Assembly: GCA_948616985.1 (NCBI GenBank)
Contig: CAPGDO010000023.1
Location: 1-16,837, forward strand
Source: MGBC163016 sp910588905
GTDB lineage: Bacteria > Actinomycetota > Coriobacteriia > Coriobacteriales > Eggerthellaceae
Direction of reading: 5' to 3'
Length of the DNA stretch: 16,837 nucleotides
The position numbers and the translations under genes were made by a program. Below, one piece after another: positions 1 to 7,268 of this stretch. How positions within the stretch are numbered: the stretch's first letter is position 1; each line of letters starts with the position of its first letter. The notes under the pieces are model-generated. The model was not told the DNA's origin and ran no database searches. It was given only the letters and a program-made list of their open reading frames with translations.

Positions 1-1607
1 TCCCACTCAATCGTCGCAGGTGGTTTGCTGGTGATGTCGTACACCACGCGGTTCACGCCGGGGACCTCGGCTACGATGCGCGACGACACGCGCGCCAGCA
101 CATCGTAGGGCAGCTTCGCCCAGTCGGCGGTCATGGCATCGCTGCTCTCCACTGCGCGCAGCACGATAGGATACCCGTACGTCCGCTCGTCGCCCATCAC
201 GCCCACGCTCCGCACGTCGGGCAACACAGCGAAGTACTGCCACACGGGACGCTCGCCGCATTCCGCCAGCTGTGCCTCGTTATATGCATCCAGCTCCTCG
301 CGCACGATGGCATCCGCCTCTTTCAACAGAGCCAACTTCTCGGGCGTCACACCACCGATGATGCGAATGGCCAACCCTGGACCCGGGAACGGCTGCCGGT
401 GCACGATGTGGTCCGGCAGCCCCAGCGCGGTGCCCAGCGCCCGCACCTCGTCCTTGAAGAAATGATCCAACGGCTCGATCAGCTCGAAGCTCACCCCATC
501 CGGGAATGGGATCAGGTTGTGATGGCTCTTGATGGTGCTCGCTTTGCCACCGGTCTTGCGTGCACCGCTCTCAATGATATCCGGGTAGATCGTCCCCTGC
601 GCTAGGTACTTCACCGGCCGTCCGCCCTGGGCCAGCTCCTCCGCCACCGCGAAGAACTCCTTCCAGAACTGCGTGCCGATGATGCGGCGCTTCTCCTCAG
701 GCTCGGTCACGCCCGCCAACAGCCTCGCGTATCTATCCTCCGCATGCACGTGGATGAAATCCACGTCGAACTGCTTCGTGAACACCGCCTCCACTTCCTC
801 GGGCTCACCTTTGCGCAGCAACCCGTGGTTCACGAACACGCACACCACTTGCCGCCCGATGGCCTTCGCGCAGAGCGCCGCTACCACACTGGAATCCACG
901 CCACCGGAGAGCCCCAGGATCACGCGGTCCTTCCCCACCTGACCCCGAATAGCATCCACGCTCTCCTGGATGATGGAGTCCATGGTCCACGTGCGCTCAA
1001 GCCCACACACCCCGAATAGGAAGTTCTCCAGCATCTGCTGACCATAGGGCGTATGGCGAACTTCAGGATGGAACTGCGTGGCATATAGCCGCCGCTCAGC
1101 GCACTCCATGGATGCCACCGGACACACATCCGTGCGCGACGTGACCACGAACCCTTCCGGCACCTGGCTCACCGCATCCCGATGGCTCATCCAAACCGTC
1201 TGCTCAGAAGGAGTGCCCTGGAGCAATGCTGACGAAGATGAGTCAAGAGAACCGTCCCCTTGACTCAGGAGTGCGGGGCCGTATTCGCCTTTGTCGGTGT
1301 GGCTGACCGTGCCTCCCAAGGTCACAGCCATGATCTGCTGCCCGTAGCAGAACCCGAGCACCGGCACCCCTAGGTCAAGGACACCCGGATCAAGGGTAGG
1401 TGCATCTTCCGCATACACGCTGGCGGGGCCTCCTGACAGGATGATAGCCGCCGGAGCCAACGCCCGCAGCTCGTCAGCCGTCACATCGCACGGAACGATC
1501 TCTGAATAGACCCCTAGATCGCGCACGCGTCGAGCGATCAGCTGCCCGTACTGGGCTCCGAAATCCACCACGAAGACGGTCGGGATCGAAGATGCAGCAG
1601 TGCTCAT
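1..1607 (-). CDS. guaA: GMP synthase (glutamine-hydrolysing), 3' end just cut off
   Basis: GMP synthase converts XMP, ATP and glutamine to GMP in the cytoplasm, the last step of guanine nucleotide synthesis. My translation from the ATG at 1607 stays open for 535 codons plus two bases and ends PATIEW plus GA, the family's usual C-terminus (PATIEWE). Only the last base of the final Glu codon and the stop therefore lie outside the window. The N-terminal class I glutamine amidotransferase domain has the nucleophile Cys87 in GFCYGQQ and His180/Glu182 in QFHPEV. The ATP pyrophosphatase domain starts with the P-loop SGGVDSS at about 234-240, and the C-terminal dimerisation domain follows. An AAAGGA ribosome site sits 5 nt before the ATG. 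A 29-bp palindromic element lies inside the amidotransferase domain (codons 114-123) without breaking the frame. Function is near certain. Confidence 0.97.
   Translation of the reverse strand, partial: MSTAASSIPTVFVVDFGAQYGQLIARRVRDLGVYSEIVPCDVTADELRALAPAAIILSGGPASVYAEDAPTLDPGVLDLGVPVLGFCYGQQIMAVTLGGTVSHTDKGEYGPALLSQGDGSLDSSSSALLQGTPSEQTVWMSHRDAVSQVPEGFVVTSRTDVCPVASMECAERRLYATQFHPEVRHTPYGQQMLENFLFGVCGLERTWTMDSIIQESVDAIRGQVGKDRVILGLSGGVDSSVVAALCAKAIGRQVVCVFVNHGLLRKGEPEEVEAVFTKQFDVDFIHVHAEDRYARLLAGVTEPEEKRRIIGTQFWKEFFAVAEELAQGGRPVKYLAQGTIYPDIIESGARKTGGKASTIKSHHNLIPFPDGVSFELIEPLDHFFKDEVRALGTALGLPDHIVHRQPFPGPGLAIRIIGGVTPEKLALLKEADAIVREELDAYNEAQLAECGERPVWQYFAVLPDVRSVGVMGDERTYGYPIVLRAVESSDAMTADWAKLPYDVLARVSSRIVAEVPGVNRVVYDITSKPPATIEW
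1239..1267. repeat. REP-like palindrome inside guaA
   Basis: The arms TGAGTCAAG (1239-1247) and CTTGACTCA (1259-1267) are perfect 9-bp inverted repeats around the 11-nt loop AGAACCGTCCC. The element encodes residues 114-123 of GuaA in frame, in the variable stretch between the EYG and VWMSH motifs. I recall sequences of the form GTCAAG-(n)-ACCGTCCC-CTTGAC as dispersed repeats, some linked to REP-associated Y1 transposases, in Coriobacteriia and other anaerobes. That is memory, not a search. Only one copy is in this window. Confidence 0.6.
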
Positions 1608-1643
1608 GGCGTTCCTTTCGCGGGGAGGGGAAGACTGCCTTTG

Positions 1644-1649
1644 ATTATA
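1644..1649 (-). promoter_or_regulatory. -10 box of the guaA promoter
   Basis: Reading the minus strand, TATAAT is a perfect -10 hexamer about 37 nt before the guaA ATG. No good -35 is present at 16-18 nt (CTGGGG at 17). The predicted leader of about 30 nt is too short for a purine riboswitch. The gap between the GH3 gene stop and guaA is only 84 bp and shows no terminator, so some read-through from the upstream operon is possible. Confidence 0.55.
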
Positions 1650-1691
1650 CAAGGTATGCAAGGGAACCCCAGGCGATGAGAGCCCGGACAG

Positions 1692-2963
1692 CTAGGGCAG
1701 ATAGCGTTGCTTCACAGCCAGGATGCGACGCAGCGAATCATCGATGCGCTCCTCGCTGATGACCCCATCCCGCACTGCTCTCAACAAGCCATCATAGGCG
1801 GCTTGCAGATCCGCTGGCATGAGCATCACGTCACACCCCGCCTGCACAGCCGCCACCACCGCCTCAACGGAAGAGTAGTAGTCCGTTACCGCCTGCATAC
1901 CCAGAGAATCCGTGATCACCACGCCATCGAATCCGAGCTGATCCCGCAAGATACCCGTGACCATCGCCTCCGAAAGGCTTGCCGGAGCATCGTTCCCCGT
2001 GACCGCTGGAACGGAAAGGTGCCCCATCATCACCAGGGGCGCACCGGCAGCGATCCCCGCCTGGAAGGGCTTGAGCTCAGAAGCTTTGAGCCCGTCTAGG
2101 TCATCCGGAATGGAGATGCGCGCCGTGTGGCTATCCCCCTCTGCGCTCCCGAGCCCTGGGAAGTGCTTGAGGCAACAAGCCATATCAGCTTCCTCGAAGC
2201 CTCGCACAGCCGCAGCCACCATGGCCGCAACCTGGGCTGGGTCAGCGCCGAAGGAGCGCTTGGCCAGAGTCGGGTTCTCAGGATTATCCGCCACGTCGCA
2301 CACAGGCGCAAAGTCGACATTGAACCCCAGCGGCTTCAGGTATGCCGCTATCTGACTGGCAGCCGCCTTCGCCTGCTCAGGGTCAGCAGATGCCCCCACC
2401 TCTGCCATCTCACCCACATTCTCCACCGCGAAGGCCTCGTTCTTCGCAACACGCGACACGCTGCCACCCTCCTCATCCACGCAGAGGAGGGGCGCCACCC
2501 CGTTGACTGCCAGAGCGCACTCCCGCAACTGGCTCAAGAATAGCTGCGTTTGCTCAGGGTCTTCCAGGTTATTCCCGAAGAAGGCGAACCCGCCCACGGG
2601 CAATGCGCTGACAGCGCTGGAGATCTGATCGGTCACGGCCGTAGCAGGCTGGAAATAGCCCGCCTCATCCACAACCACCGGCTCTTCTTCGTCTTCTGCC
2701 TGCGGCTCTGCCCGGTAGACCCCCAGCATATCCTCAGGCCGCACCACGAACAGCTGGGCTACTTTCTCCTCCAGCGAAAGCGACGCGATGAGCGCTTCCA
2801 CGGGGTCCGGCTCCACCGGCGCATCCGCTGAACCCGCGCTGGTTCCGGCAGCCTCATGGGGCGCACCACCCTGCCCCGCACATCCCCACAAAGACAGCCC
2901 CGAAAGGGACACCGCACCCAAAGCCGCCGCCTGCACGAACGCCCTCCGCGTCATCTGCGCCAT
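1692..2963 (-). CDS. GH3-family beta-N-acetylhexosaminidase-like lipoprotein (NagZ type), Tat-exported
   Basis: Likely an exported hydrolase that removes N-acetylglucosamine or a related beta-linked sugar from cell-wall fragments or glycans. The N-terminus has a twin-arginine motif (TRRAFVQ, residues 5-11), a hydrophobic stretch and a lipobox LWGC with Cys28, so a lipid-anchored extracytoplasmic protein is predicted. An acidic, low-complexity linker runs to about residue 55, followed by a single GH3 N-terminal barrel (about 55-420) with no C-terminal GH3 domain, as in NagZ. The NagZ-type motif KHFPGLG (266-272) is followed by the DSH dyad (277-279), the usual general acid/base. The nucleophile is expected at Asp352 in ITDSLGM. 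The usual His of KHFPGHG is Leu here. The start follows GGGGA 5 nt upstream. It lies 21 nt after the Ltp-repeat gene, consistent with one operon. Exact substrate is unknown. Confidence 0.88.
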   Translation of the reverse strand: MAQMTRRAFVQAAALGAVSLSGLSLWGCAGQGGAPHEAAGTSAGSADAPVEPDPVEALIASLSLEEKVAQLFVVRPEDMLGVYRAEPQAEDEEEPVVVDEAGYFQPATAVTDQISSAVSALPVGGFAFFGNNLEDPEQTQLFLSQLRECALAVNGVAPLLCVDEEGGSVSRVAKNEAFAVENVGEMAEVGASADPEQAKAAASQIAAYLKPLGFNVDFAPVCDVADNPENPTLAKRSFGADPAQVAAMVAAAVRGFEEADMACCLKHFPGLGSAEGDSHTARISIPDDLDGLKASELKPFQAGIAAGAPLVMMGHLSVPAVTGNDAPASLSEAMVTGILRDQLGFDGVVITDSLGMQAVTDYYSSVEAVVAAVQAGCDVMLMPADLQAAYDGLLRAVRDGVISEERIDDSLRRILAVKQRYLP

Positions 2964-2984
2964 GGTCTTCCCCTCTCGGCTCCG

Positions 2985-3632
2985 TCAGAGCCCTACAGCG
3001 GTCGCGGCCGCCTCAGCCTGGGGGCCGGTGAATCCTTCGTATATGAGCTGGTCTACCAGATCAGCCCGGGTGAATTCCATCGTATCCACGTATTGAGCCG
3101 CCATCTCAACGGCCTTCGCATCCCAATCCATGTTGAGCTTGTCTACGGCATAGACCGCATCCTCATGGGAGAACCCTTCGGACTCCAACTGGGCCACCAA
3201 CCCAGCATGGGAAAAGGGCATCTCCGTTATATGGAGCTTTGCCGCCATGAAGGCGCTCTCTTGGGAAGGAGTCTCCGCTACAGAAGCATCTCCCTCAGGA
3301 GCGCCTTCGCCGGAAGCGCCTGATGAACCATCGCTCGAAGGCACCGTAGCGCCTCCCAGGATACCCGCTCCCTCGGGCAGCGCAGCCCCTGCCTCTGTCA
3401 CGGACCCTTCGCCCGCCCCTTCTGCAGCTCCCGATTCCACCCCAGCATTCGCCACCTGGCCAGGTTCTGCAGCTGAGGGCGCAGGAGCCGAAGAGACAGC
3501 CCAGATGAGCAGTACGATGAACAGCACGAAGAAGATGGCCGCCAAGGCCACCGCCACTGCCCACGTCTTCCATTTCGGATGGCGCGCCAACGCATCCTTC
3601 ACCCGCGCAACGCCCCCAGAAGCTTGCTCCAC
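2985..3632 (-). CDS. Membrane-anchored protein with two C-terminal Ltp (host cell surface-exposed lipoprotein) repeats
   Basis: A 215-aa protein starting with GTG. Residues 1-22 are basic and soluble, 24-47 form one strong membrane helix, 48-125 are a low-complexity Ala/Gly/Ser/Glu/Pro stalk, and 126-215 hold two tandem repeats of about 45 residues. Repeat 1 contains FSHAGLVAQLESEGFSHEDA and repeat 2 contains FTRADLVDQLIYEGFTGPQA. These match the Ltp family signature (aromatic-S/T-R/H-x-L-x-x-Q-L-x-x-E-G-F). The family was named from a phage superinfection-exclusion lipoprotein, but it is common in Gram-positive surface proteins of unknown role. This copy has no lipobox, so an outward-facing tail held by one helix is inferred. 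The GTG immediately follows the upstream phosphatase TGA, with AGAGG inside that gene's end, so translation is probably coupled. Confidence 0.8.
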   Translation of the reverse strand: MEQASGGVARVKDALARHPKWKTWAVAVALAAIFFVLFIVLLIWAVSSAPAPSAAEPGQVANAGVESGAAEGAGEGSVTEAGAALPEGAGILGGATVPSSDGSSGASGEGAPEGDASVAETPSQESAFMAAKLHITEMPFSHAGLVAQLESEGFSHEDAVYAVDKLNMDWDAKAVEMAAQYVDTMEFTRADLVDQLIYEGFTGPQAEAAATAVGL

Positions 3633-4616
3633 TCACACCTCTTCCAGATACAAGTCCCGAAGAGTCTGCTTCTCATCCTCCCCAAAGTCAAGTTCCCGCT
3701 CCATATACGCATCTATAGAGCCGAAGACCCCATCCATGGCCTTCAAGGCCGCATCATAGAAGACCTGATGCGCATAGGCATAGGCCTCTATGCCTCGGGC
3801 CAGCCTCCGCGCGATATGCAACCGGCGCAGGATCTTCTCCAAGACCACGATGCCGCCCCCTACGAACAGGTTAGTGGCCAGGTAATCAGCCAAGATGACC
3901 TCACGGCGCACTCCCAAAGCATGCTCCACCAGGATGGCTGCGATACCCGTGCGATCCTTGCCCTGGGTGCAATGCCAAAGCGTAGCCCCCGTCTTCACCT
4001 CCAGAAGGTCATGGAGGAAGCGGCGGTAGGCCACGATGCCCATCTCCCCCAACAGCGCTTTCGGGTACAGATCCATGAGCGTGTCGAAGGGATGGCTGGT
4101 GAACTCCCTCAGCAGCTTCTTGTCTTTGGCTATGCTCATGCGCCCGATGGTCACGATGGCGCCATCCGGCAAGGAGGGAGTGTTCACGTACTCCACTCCG
4201 GTCAGCAGCGGCATGGGATCAGGAGTGCGATCGACTTCAGCAGGAGCACGGAAGTCCACGACGTATTCCATATCATGCATGCGAACCAACTGCTTGATAT
4301 CCGACGCCGTTGCACCACCCAACGCACCGGAGCGCAGCAGCCGCCGCTTGCGGATGCGCCTCCCATCGGCCGTAGGCATGCCACCCAGATCCCGGGCGTT
4401 ATCGACTCCCTTGAGAGCCATGTACCCGAAATTCGCGAAACCGGGAACGGGCTGGGGCTTCTGGGGCGCAACGGCCTTCGGCTTCGCAGGTTTCCTTGGC
4501 TTTGCCTGCCGTTTCCGTATGGTGGGCGTGTTCATGGATGCCTTCCGTCCTTGGTTTCCGTGATGATAGAGCAGCGGGCAAACGAGCGCTGACACCGTGA
4601 ACGTTTCGTTGACCAT
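3633..4616 (-). CDS. Tyrosine-protein phosphatase, Y_phosphatase3 type
   Basis: Predicted cytoplasmic phosphatase of the Cys-based superfamily that acts on phosphotyrosine, phosphoserine or phosphoinositide groups. The P-loop HCTQGKDRTG (residues 215-224) supplies nucleophile Cys216 and Arg222. The family's N-terminal signature NARDLGG is at 73-79, and a DFRAPAEV segment at 121-128 lies where the family has a conserved D-x-R. Residues about 30-58 are a Lys/Pro/Ala-rich basic tail (RKRQAKPRKPAKPKAVAPQK) ahead of the domain. Two starts are plausible. The ATG at 4616 follows GGAGGTGCA, a strong but close ribosome site. An internal ATG at 4535 (27 codons later) follows GGAAGG with 5-nt spacing and gives a protein beginning MNTPTIRK. 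The leader residues look unconserved, so the shorter form may be the true one. It heads the operon and is divergent from the zinc regulator. Confidence 0.85.
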   Translation of the reverse strand: MVNETFTVSALVCPLLYHHGNQGRKASMNTPTIRKRQAKPRKPAKPKAVAPQKPQPVPGFANFGYMALKGVDNARDLGGMPTADGRRIRKRRLLRSGALGGATASDIKQLVRMHDMEYVVDFRAPAEVDRTPDPMPLLTGVEYVNTPSLPDGAIVTIGRMSIAKDKKLLREFTSHPFDTLMDLYPKALLGEMGIVAYRRFLHDLLEVKTGATLWHCTQGKDRTGIAAILVEHALGVRREVILADYLATNLFVGGGIVVLEKILRRLHIARRLARGIEAYAYAHQVFYDAALKAMDGVFGSIDAYMERELDFGEDEKQTLRDLYLEEV

Positions 4617-4638
4617 TGCACCTCCAACCGGTTCTGTG

Positions 4639-4644
4639 TATACT
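4639..4644 (+). promoter_or_regulatory. -10 box of the smtB-like/zinc ATPase promoter
   Basis: TATACT ends exactly where the palindromic operator begins, so transcription would start inside the operator. A weak -35 (TTGCAC, 4616-4621) lies 17 nt upstream. This geometry fits repression by a protein bound over the start site. Confidence 0.5.
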
Positions 4645-4662
4645 TATGAACAGTTGTTCATA
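4645..4662. promoter_or_regulatory. ArsR/SmtB-type operator (8-2-8 palindrome)
   Basis: TATGAACA-GT-TGTTCATA is a perfect inverted repeat with a 2-nt centre. This is the core of the 12-2-12 operators known for SmtB, CzrA and relatives. It sits between the divergent phosphatase gene and the regulator gene, so one dimer could control the zinc operon and possibly the envelope operon as well. A half-conserved copy occurs at 7149-7166. Confidence 0.85.
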
Positions 4663-4686
4663 TGATTTACTATCAAAGGAACCGCT

Positions 4687-5055
4687 ATGAGCCAAGACCA
4701 ACCTATCATCGAAGAGGCCCAGAGCATCCTCAGCTCAACTGCCATGGGCTCCTACACCTTCGGAGATGAGATGCCCGAAGACGAACTGCTCTACGAACTG
4801 GCAGACCTCTTCAAGGTATTCGCTGATACCACACGCATCAAGATCCTCTACGCCCTGATGGATCAGGAGCGCAGCGTGAATGATATCGCCTGCATCGTCA
4901 ATGCTACCCAGAGCGCCGTGTCCCACCAGCTGCGCATCTTGAAGCAGGCTCATCTGGTCAAGTTCCGTCGGGACGGAAAGAGCGTCATCTATGCCCTGGC
5001 CGATGCCCATGTCTATACGATGCTAGCCCAAGGCCTGAGCCATATCTGCGAATAG
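4687..5055 (+). CDS. ArsR/SmtB-family zinc-sensing repressor
   Basis: A 122-aa winged-helix regulator that should release its operator when zinc (or a similar divalent metal) binds. The recognition helix region is NATQSAVSHQLRILKQAHLV (residues 72-91), followed by the beta-hairpin wing with FRRDGKSVIYAL. The alpha3 metal site of CadC/ArsR (ELCVCDL) is absent: the equivalent segment RSVNDIA has no cysteine. The alpha5 site is complete: Asp106, His108, His119 and Glu122, with the same spacing and residue types as SmtB (Asp104, His106, His117, Glu120). That makes Zn(II) the likely signal. An AAAGGA ribosome site precedes the ATG. The gene is followed after 18 nt by the efflux ATPase and preceded by its likely operator. 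Confidence 0.93.
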   Translation: MSQDQPIIEEAQSILSSTAMGSYTFGDEMPEDELLYELADLFKVFADTTRIKILYALMDQERSVNDIACIVNATQSAVSHQLRILKQAHLVKFRRDGKSVIYALADAHVYTMLAQGLSHICE

Positions 5056-5073
5056 GAGCAAAGAGGAACCACC

Positions 5074-7122
5074 ATGTGCGAAGCCTGCGAATCCCTTAAA
5101 GCGTCTCAGACACCCACCCCTACCCAGGTTGCTGGCGAAGACCATGCTCACCATCCTGCTGACCATGCCAACGACTGCGGAAGCGGTTGTGGTGGTGGCT
5201 GCGGTCACGATCATGGCAACGAAGATGCCGCCAAGCTGAAGCGCTGGCGCAACCGCATCCTCTTCGCCTTGCTGCTGTTCTTCGCCATCCTCATCGGCGA
5301 AGGGACCGGTCTCATCCAGCGCGTTGTCGGGCCCACCAACGCCCTCTACGCCGAGTTCGCCCTCTTCCTGATCCCCTATCTGATCGCTGGCTATGACGTG
5401 CTGGGCCGCGCGTGGAAGAATCTCCTTAAGGGCCACGGCCTGGATGAGAACTTCCTCATGGCCATTGCCACCCTCGGCGCCTTCGCTTTGGTCTTCTTCC
5501 CGGATTCGGAGCCCCATATGGCCGAAGGGGCTGCGGTCATGCTCTTCTACCAAGTAGGGGAGCTGTTCCAGAGCTACGCCGTGGGCAAGTCCCGTAGATC
5601 CATCGCCGCCATGATGGATATCGTGCCTGAGTTCGCGAACGTCCAGCGGGGAGGTCAGCTGGTCCAGGTAGACCCTGCCACCCTCGAGGTGGGAGCCGAG
5701 ATCGTCATCAAGCCAGGCGAGCGCATCCCCCTTGACGGCATCGTGCTCTCAGGCGAATCCCAGGTGGACACCTCGGCGCTCACGGGCGAGAGCGTACCCC
5801 GCCAAGCCCGGGTGGGCGAAGAGGTCATATCCGGTTGCGTGAACCTGACGGGCACTCTGACCGTCCGCGTCACGAAACCCTATGCGAACTCCACCGTAAG
5901 CCGCATCCTGGAGCTGGTGGAGAACGCCGCTGACAAGAAGGCGCAGACGGAGAACTTCATCACCCGGTTCGCCCGCTACTACACCCCCGTCGTCGTAGGG
6001 CTGGCGGTCATGATAGCTCTCGTGCCGCCGCTGATCGTCGGGGGAGCCTGGTCGGACTGGATCCTGCGCGGCCTCACGTTCCTTGTGGTGTCATGCCCCT
6101 GCGCCTTGGTCATCAGCGTACCGCTTTCGTTCTTCGGTGGCATCGGCGGCGCCTCCCGGCTGGGCATCCTCATCAAGGGGTCCAACTATCTGGAAGCCCT
6201 GTCTCAGGTAGATACCGTAGTGTTCGACAAGACAGGCACCCTCACCTCCGGCACCTTCGAGGTGACGCATCTCCTACCTGCCTCTGGCATCAGCCAAGAC
6301 CAGTTGCTGGAATGGGCAGCGGCGGCGGAATCCCTTTCCAATCATCCCATTGCCACCTCCATCACCCGTGCCTTCACGAAGCCCATCGCCCTTGAGCGCA
6401 TCAGCCAGGGGCAGGACCTCTCTGGCCGCGGCGTGCAGGTACAGCTGGATGATGACGTCATACTGGCGGGCAACGGGCGTCTGATGGATGAGAACGGCAT
6501 CAGCTATGCCCCTACCGATCTCATCGGCACCCAGGTCCACGTAGCCGTGAACGGCCGATTCGTGGGCACGATCGTCATAGGAGACGTCATCAAGCCCGAT
6601 GCTGCGGAAGCCATCAGCGACCTGGATCGCGTTGGGGTCAGACGCACCGTGATGCTCACGGGAGACCAAGCTGCCGTGGCAAAAGCGGTAGCTGCCAACC
6701 TCGGGGTCAGCGAAGTGCGCTCGGAGCTGCTCCCCCAGGACAAGGTGAAAGAGGTCGAACGTCTGCTGGAAGAGGACGCGAACGGCAAGGTCGCCTTCGT
6801 GGGCGACGGCATCAATGATGCACCGGTGCTCATGCGGGCGGACGTAGGCATCGCCATGGGAGCCATGGGCAGCGATGCCGCTATCGAAGCGGCCGACATC
6901 GTCCTCATGGATGACCGGCCCACTCAGGTGGCACGGGCCGTGCGCGTATCCAAGAAGACCATGCGCATCGTTTGGCAGAATATCGTGTTCGCCCTCGGCG
7001 TGAAGTTCGCCGTGCTCATCCTTGCCGCTCTCGGCATCGCGAATATGTGGATGGCCGTCTTCGCTGACGTGGGTGTCGCCGTCATCGCCATACTGAATGC
7101 CATGCGCGCCATGCGACCCTGA
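5074..7122 (+). CDS. P1B-type Zn/Cd/Pb-exporting ATPase with Cys/His-rich N-tail
   Basis: An inner-membrane pump that exports Zn2+ (also Cd2+/Pb2+) using ATP. Motifs in order: TGES 237-240 (actuator), CPC 341-343 in the metal-binding helix, DKTGT 385-389 with phosphorylated Asp385, SNHP with His424-Pro425 (P1B nucleotide domain), TGD 529-531 and GDGIND 577-582. Lys644 in GVKF and Asp665 in FADVG are the P1B-2 pattern that sets Zn/Cd/Pb specificity, as in ZntA. No HMA domain is present. Residues 1-52 instead contain a CxxC (C2, C5) and a cluster of Cys and His around CGSGCGGGCGHDHG (35-48), probably metal-chelating. Length 682 aa fits a pump without an HMA domain. Gene symbol zntA or cadA would be reasonable, but I leave it open. 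It is co-transcribed with the SmtB-like gene, and no terminator follows. Confidence 0.95.
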   Translation: MCEACESLKASQTPTPTQVAGEDHAHHPADHANDCGSGCGGGCGHDHGNEDAAKLKRWRNRILFALLLFFAILIGEGTGLIQRVVGPTNALYAEFALFLIPYLIAGYDVLGRAWKNLLKGHGLDENFLMAIATLGAFALVFFPDSEPHMAEGAAVMLFYQVGELFQSYAVGKSRRSIAAMMDIVPEFANVQRGGQLVQVDPATLEVGAEIVIKPGERIPLDGIVLSGESQVDTSALTGESVPRQARVGEEVISGCVNLTGTLTVRVTKPYANSTVSRILELVENAADKKAQTENFITRFARYYTPVVVGLAVMIALVPPLIVGGAWSDWILRGLTFLVVSCPCALVISVPLSFFGGIGGASRLGILIKGSNYLEALSQVDTVVFDKTGTLTSGTFEVTHLLPASGISQDQLLEWAAAAESLSNHPIATSITRAFTKPIALERISQGQDLSGRGVQVQLDDDVILAGNGRLMDENGISYAPTDLIGTQVHVAVNGRFVGTIVIGDVIKPDAAEAISDLDRVGVRRTVMLTGDQAAVAKAVAANLGVSEVRSELLPQDKVKEVERLLEEDANGKVAFVGDGINDAPVLMRADVGIAMGAMGSDAAIEAADIVLMDDRPTQVARAVRVSKKTMRIVWQNIVFALGVKFAVLILAALGIANMWMAVFADVGVAVIAILNAMRAMRP

Positions 7123-7148
7123 AAGGCCCAGGTTGGCGCTTGCTTACT

Positions 7149-7166
7149 TATGCGCAACTGTTAGTA
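7149..7166. promoter_or_regulatory. Degenerate second copy of the SmtB-like operator
   Basis: TATGCGCA-AC-TGTTAGTA keeps the 8-2-8 layout and 12 of the 16 arm positions of the operator at 4645-4662 (TATGnnCA-nn-TGTTnnTA). It lies 27 nt after the ATPase stop and about 100 nt before the baeRF gene. It is less palindromic than the first copy, so it may be a weak site or chance. No clear -10/-35 pair is recognisable around it. Confidence 0.35.
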
Positions 7167-7189
7167 AACATCTCCTGAGGAGGCCTCGG

Positions 7190-7249
7190 TGCCCATGGGT
7201 GCGCGGCTATGCTTGGCCCATGGGCAACGCACTGAAGCGGTGCCGCGCA
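7190..7249 (+). ncRNA. Candidate H-type pseudoknot in the baeRF leader
   Basis: Two perfect inverted repeats interlock. Stem 1 pairs TGCCCATGGG (7190-7199) with CCCATGGGCA (7217-7226). Stem 2 pairs TGCGCGGC (7200-7207) with GCCGCGCA (7242-7249). The order 1-2-1'-2', with the first arms directly adjacent, is that of an H-type pseudoknot, with loops of 9 and 15 nt. A competing hairpin GCAC/GTGC (7229-7232/7240-7243) overlaps the last arm, and the ribosome site AAGGAGG begins 7 nt after stem 2. A regulatory leader is inferred. I do not recognise it as a known riboswitch. Confidence 0.45.
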
Positions 7250-7268
7250 ATTCGTAAGGAGGCCCTCA

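Noticed and set aside
1608..1691. Purine riboswitch upstream of guaA
   Set aside because: The -10 box leaves only about 30 nt of leader, and no three-way-junction aptamer sequence is visible.
3579..4592. Plus-strand open frame of 337 codons
   Set aside because: Antisense to the tyrosine phosphatase with its intact HCTQGKDRTG loop. Composition is shadow-like, with many His, Gln and Arg.
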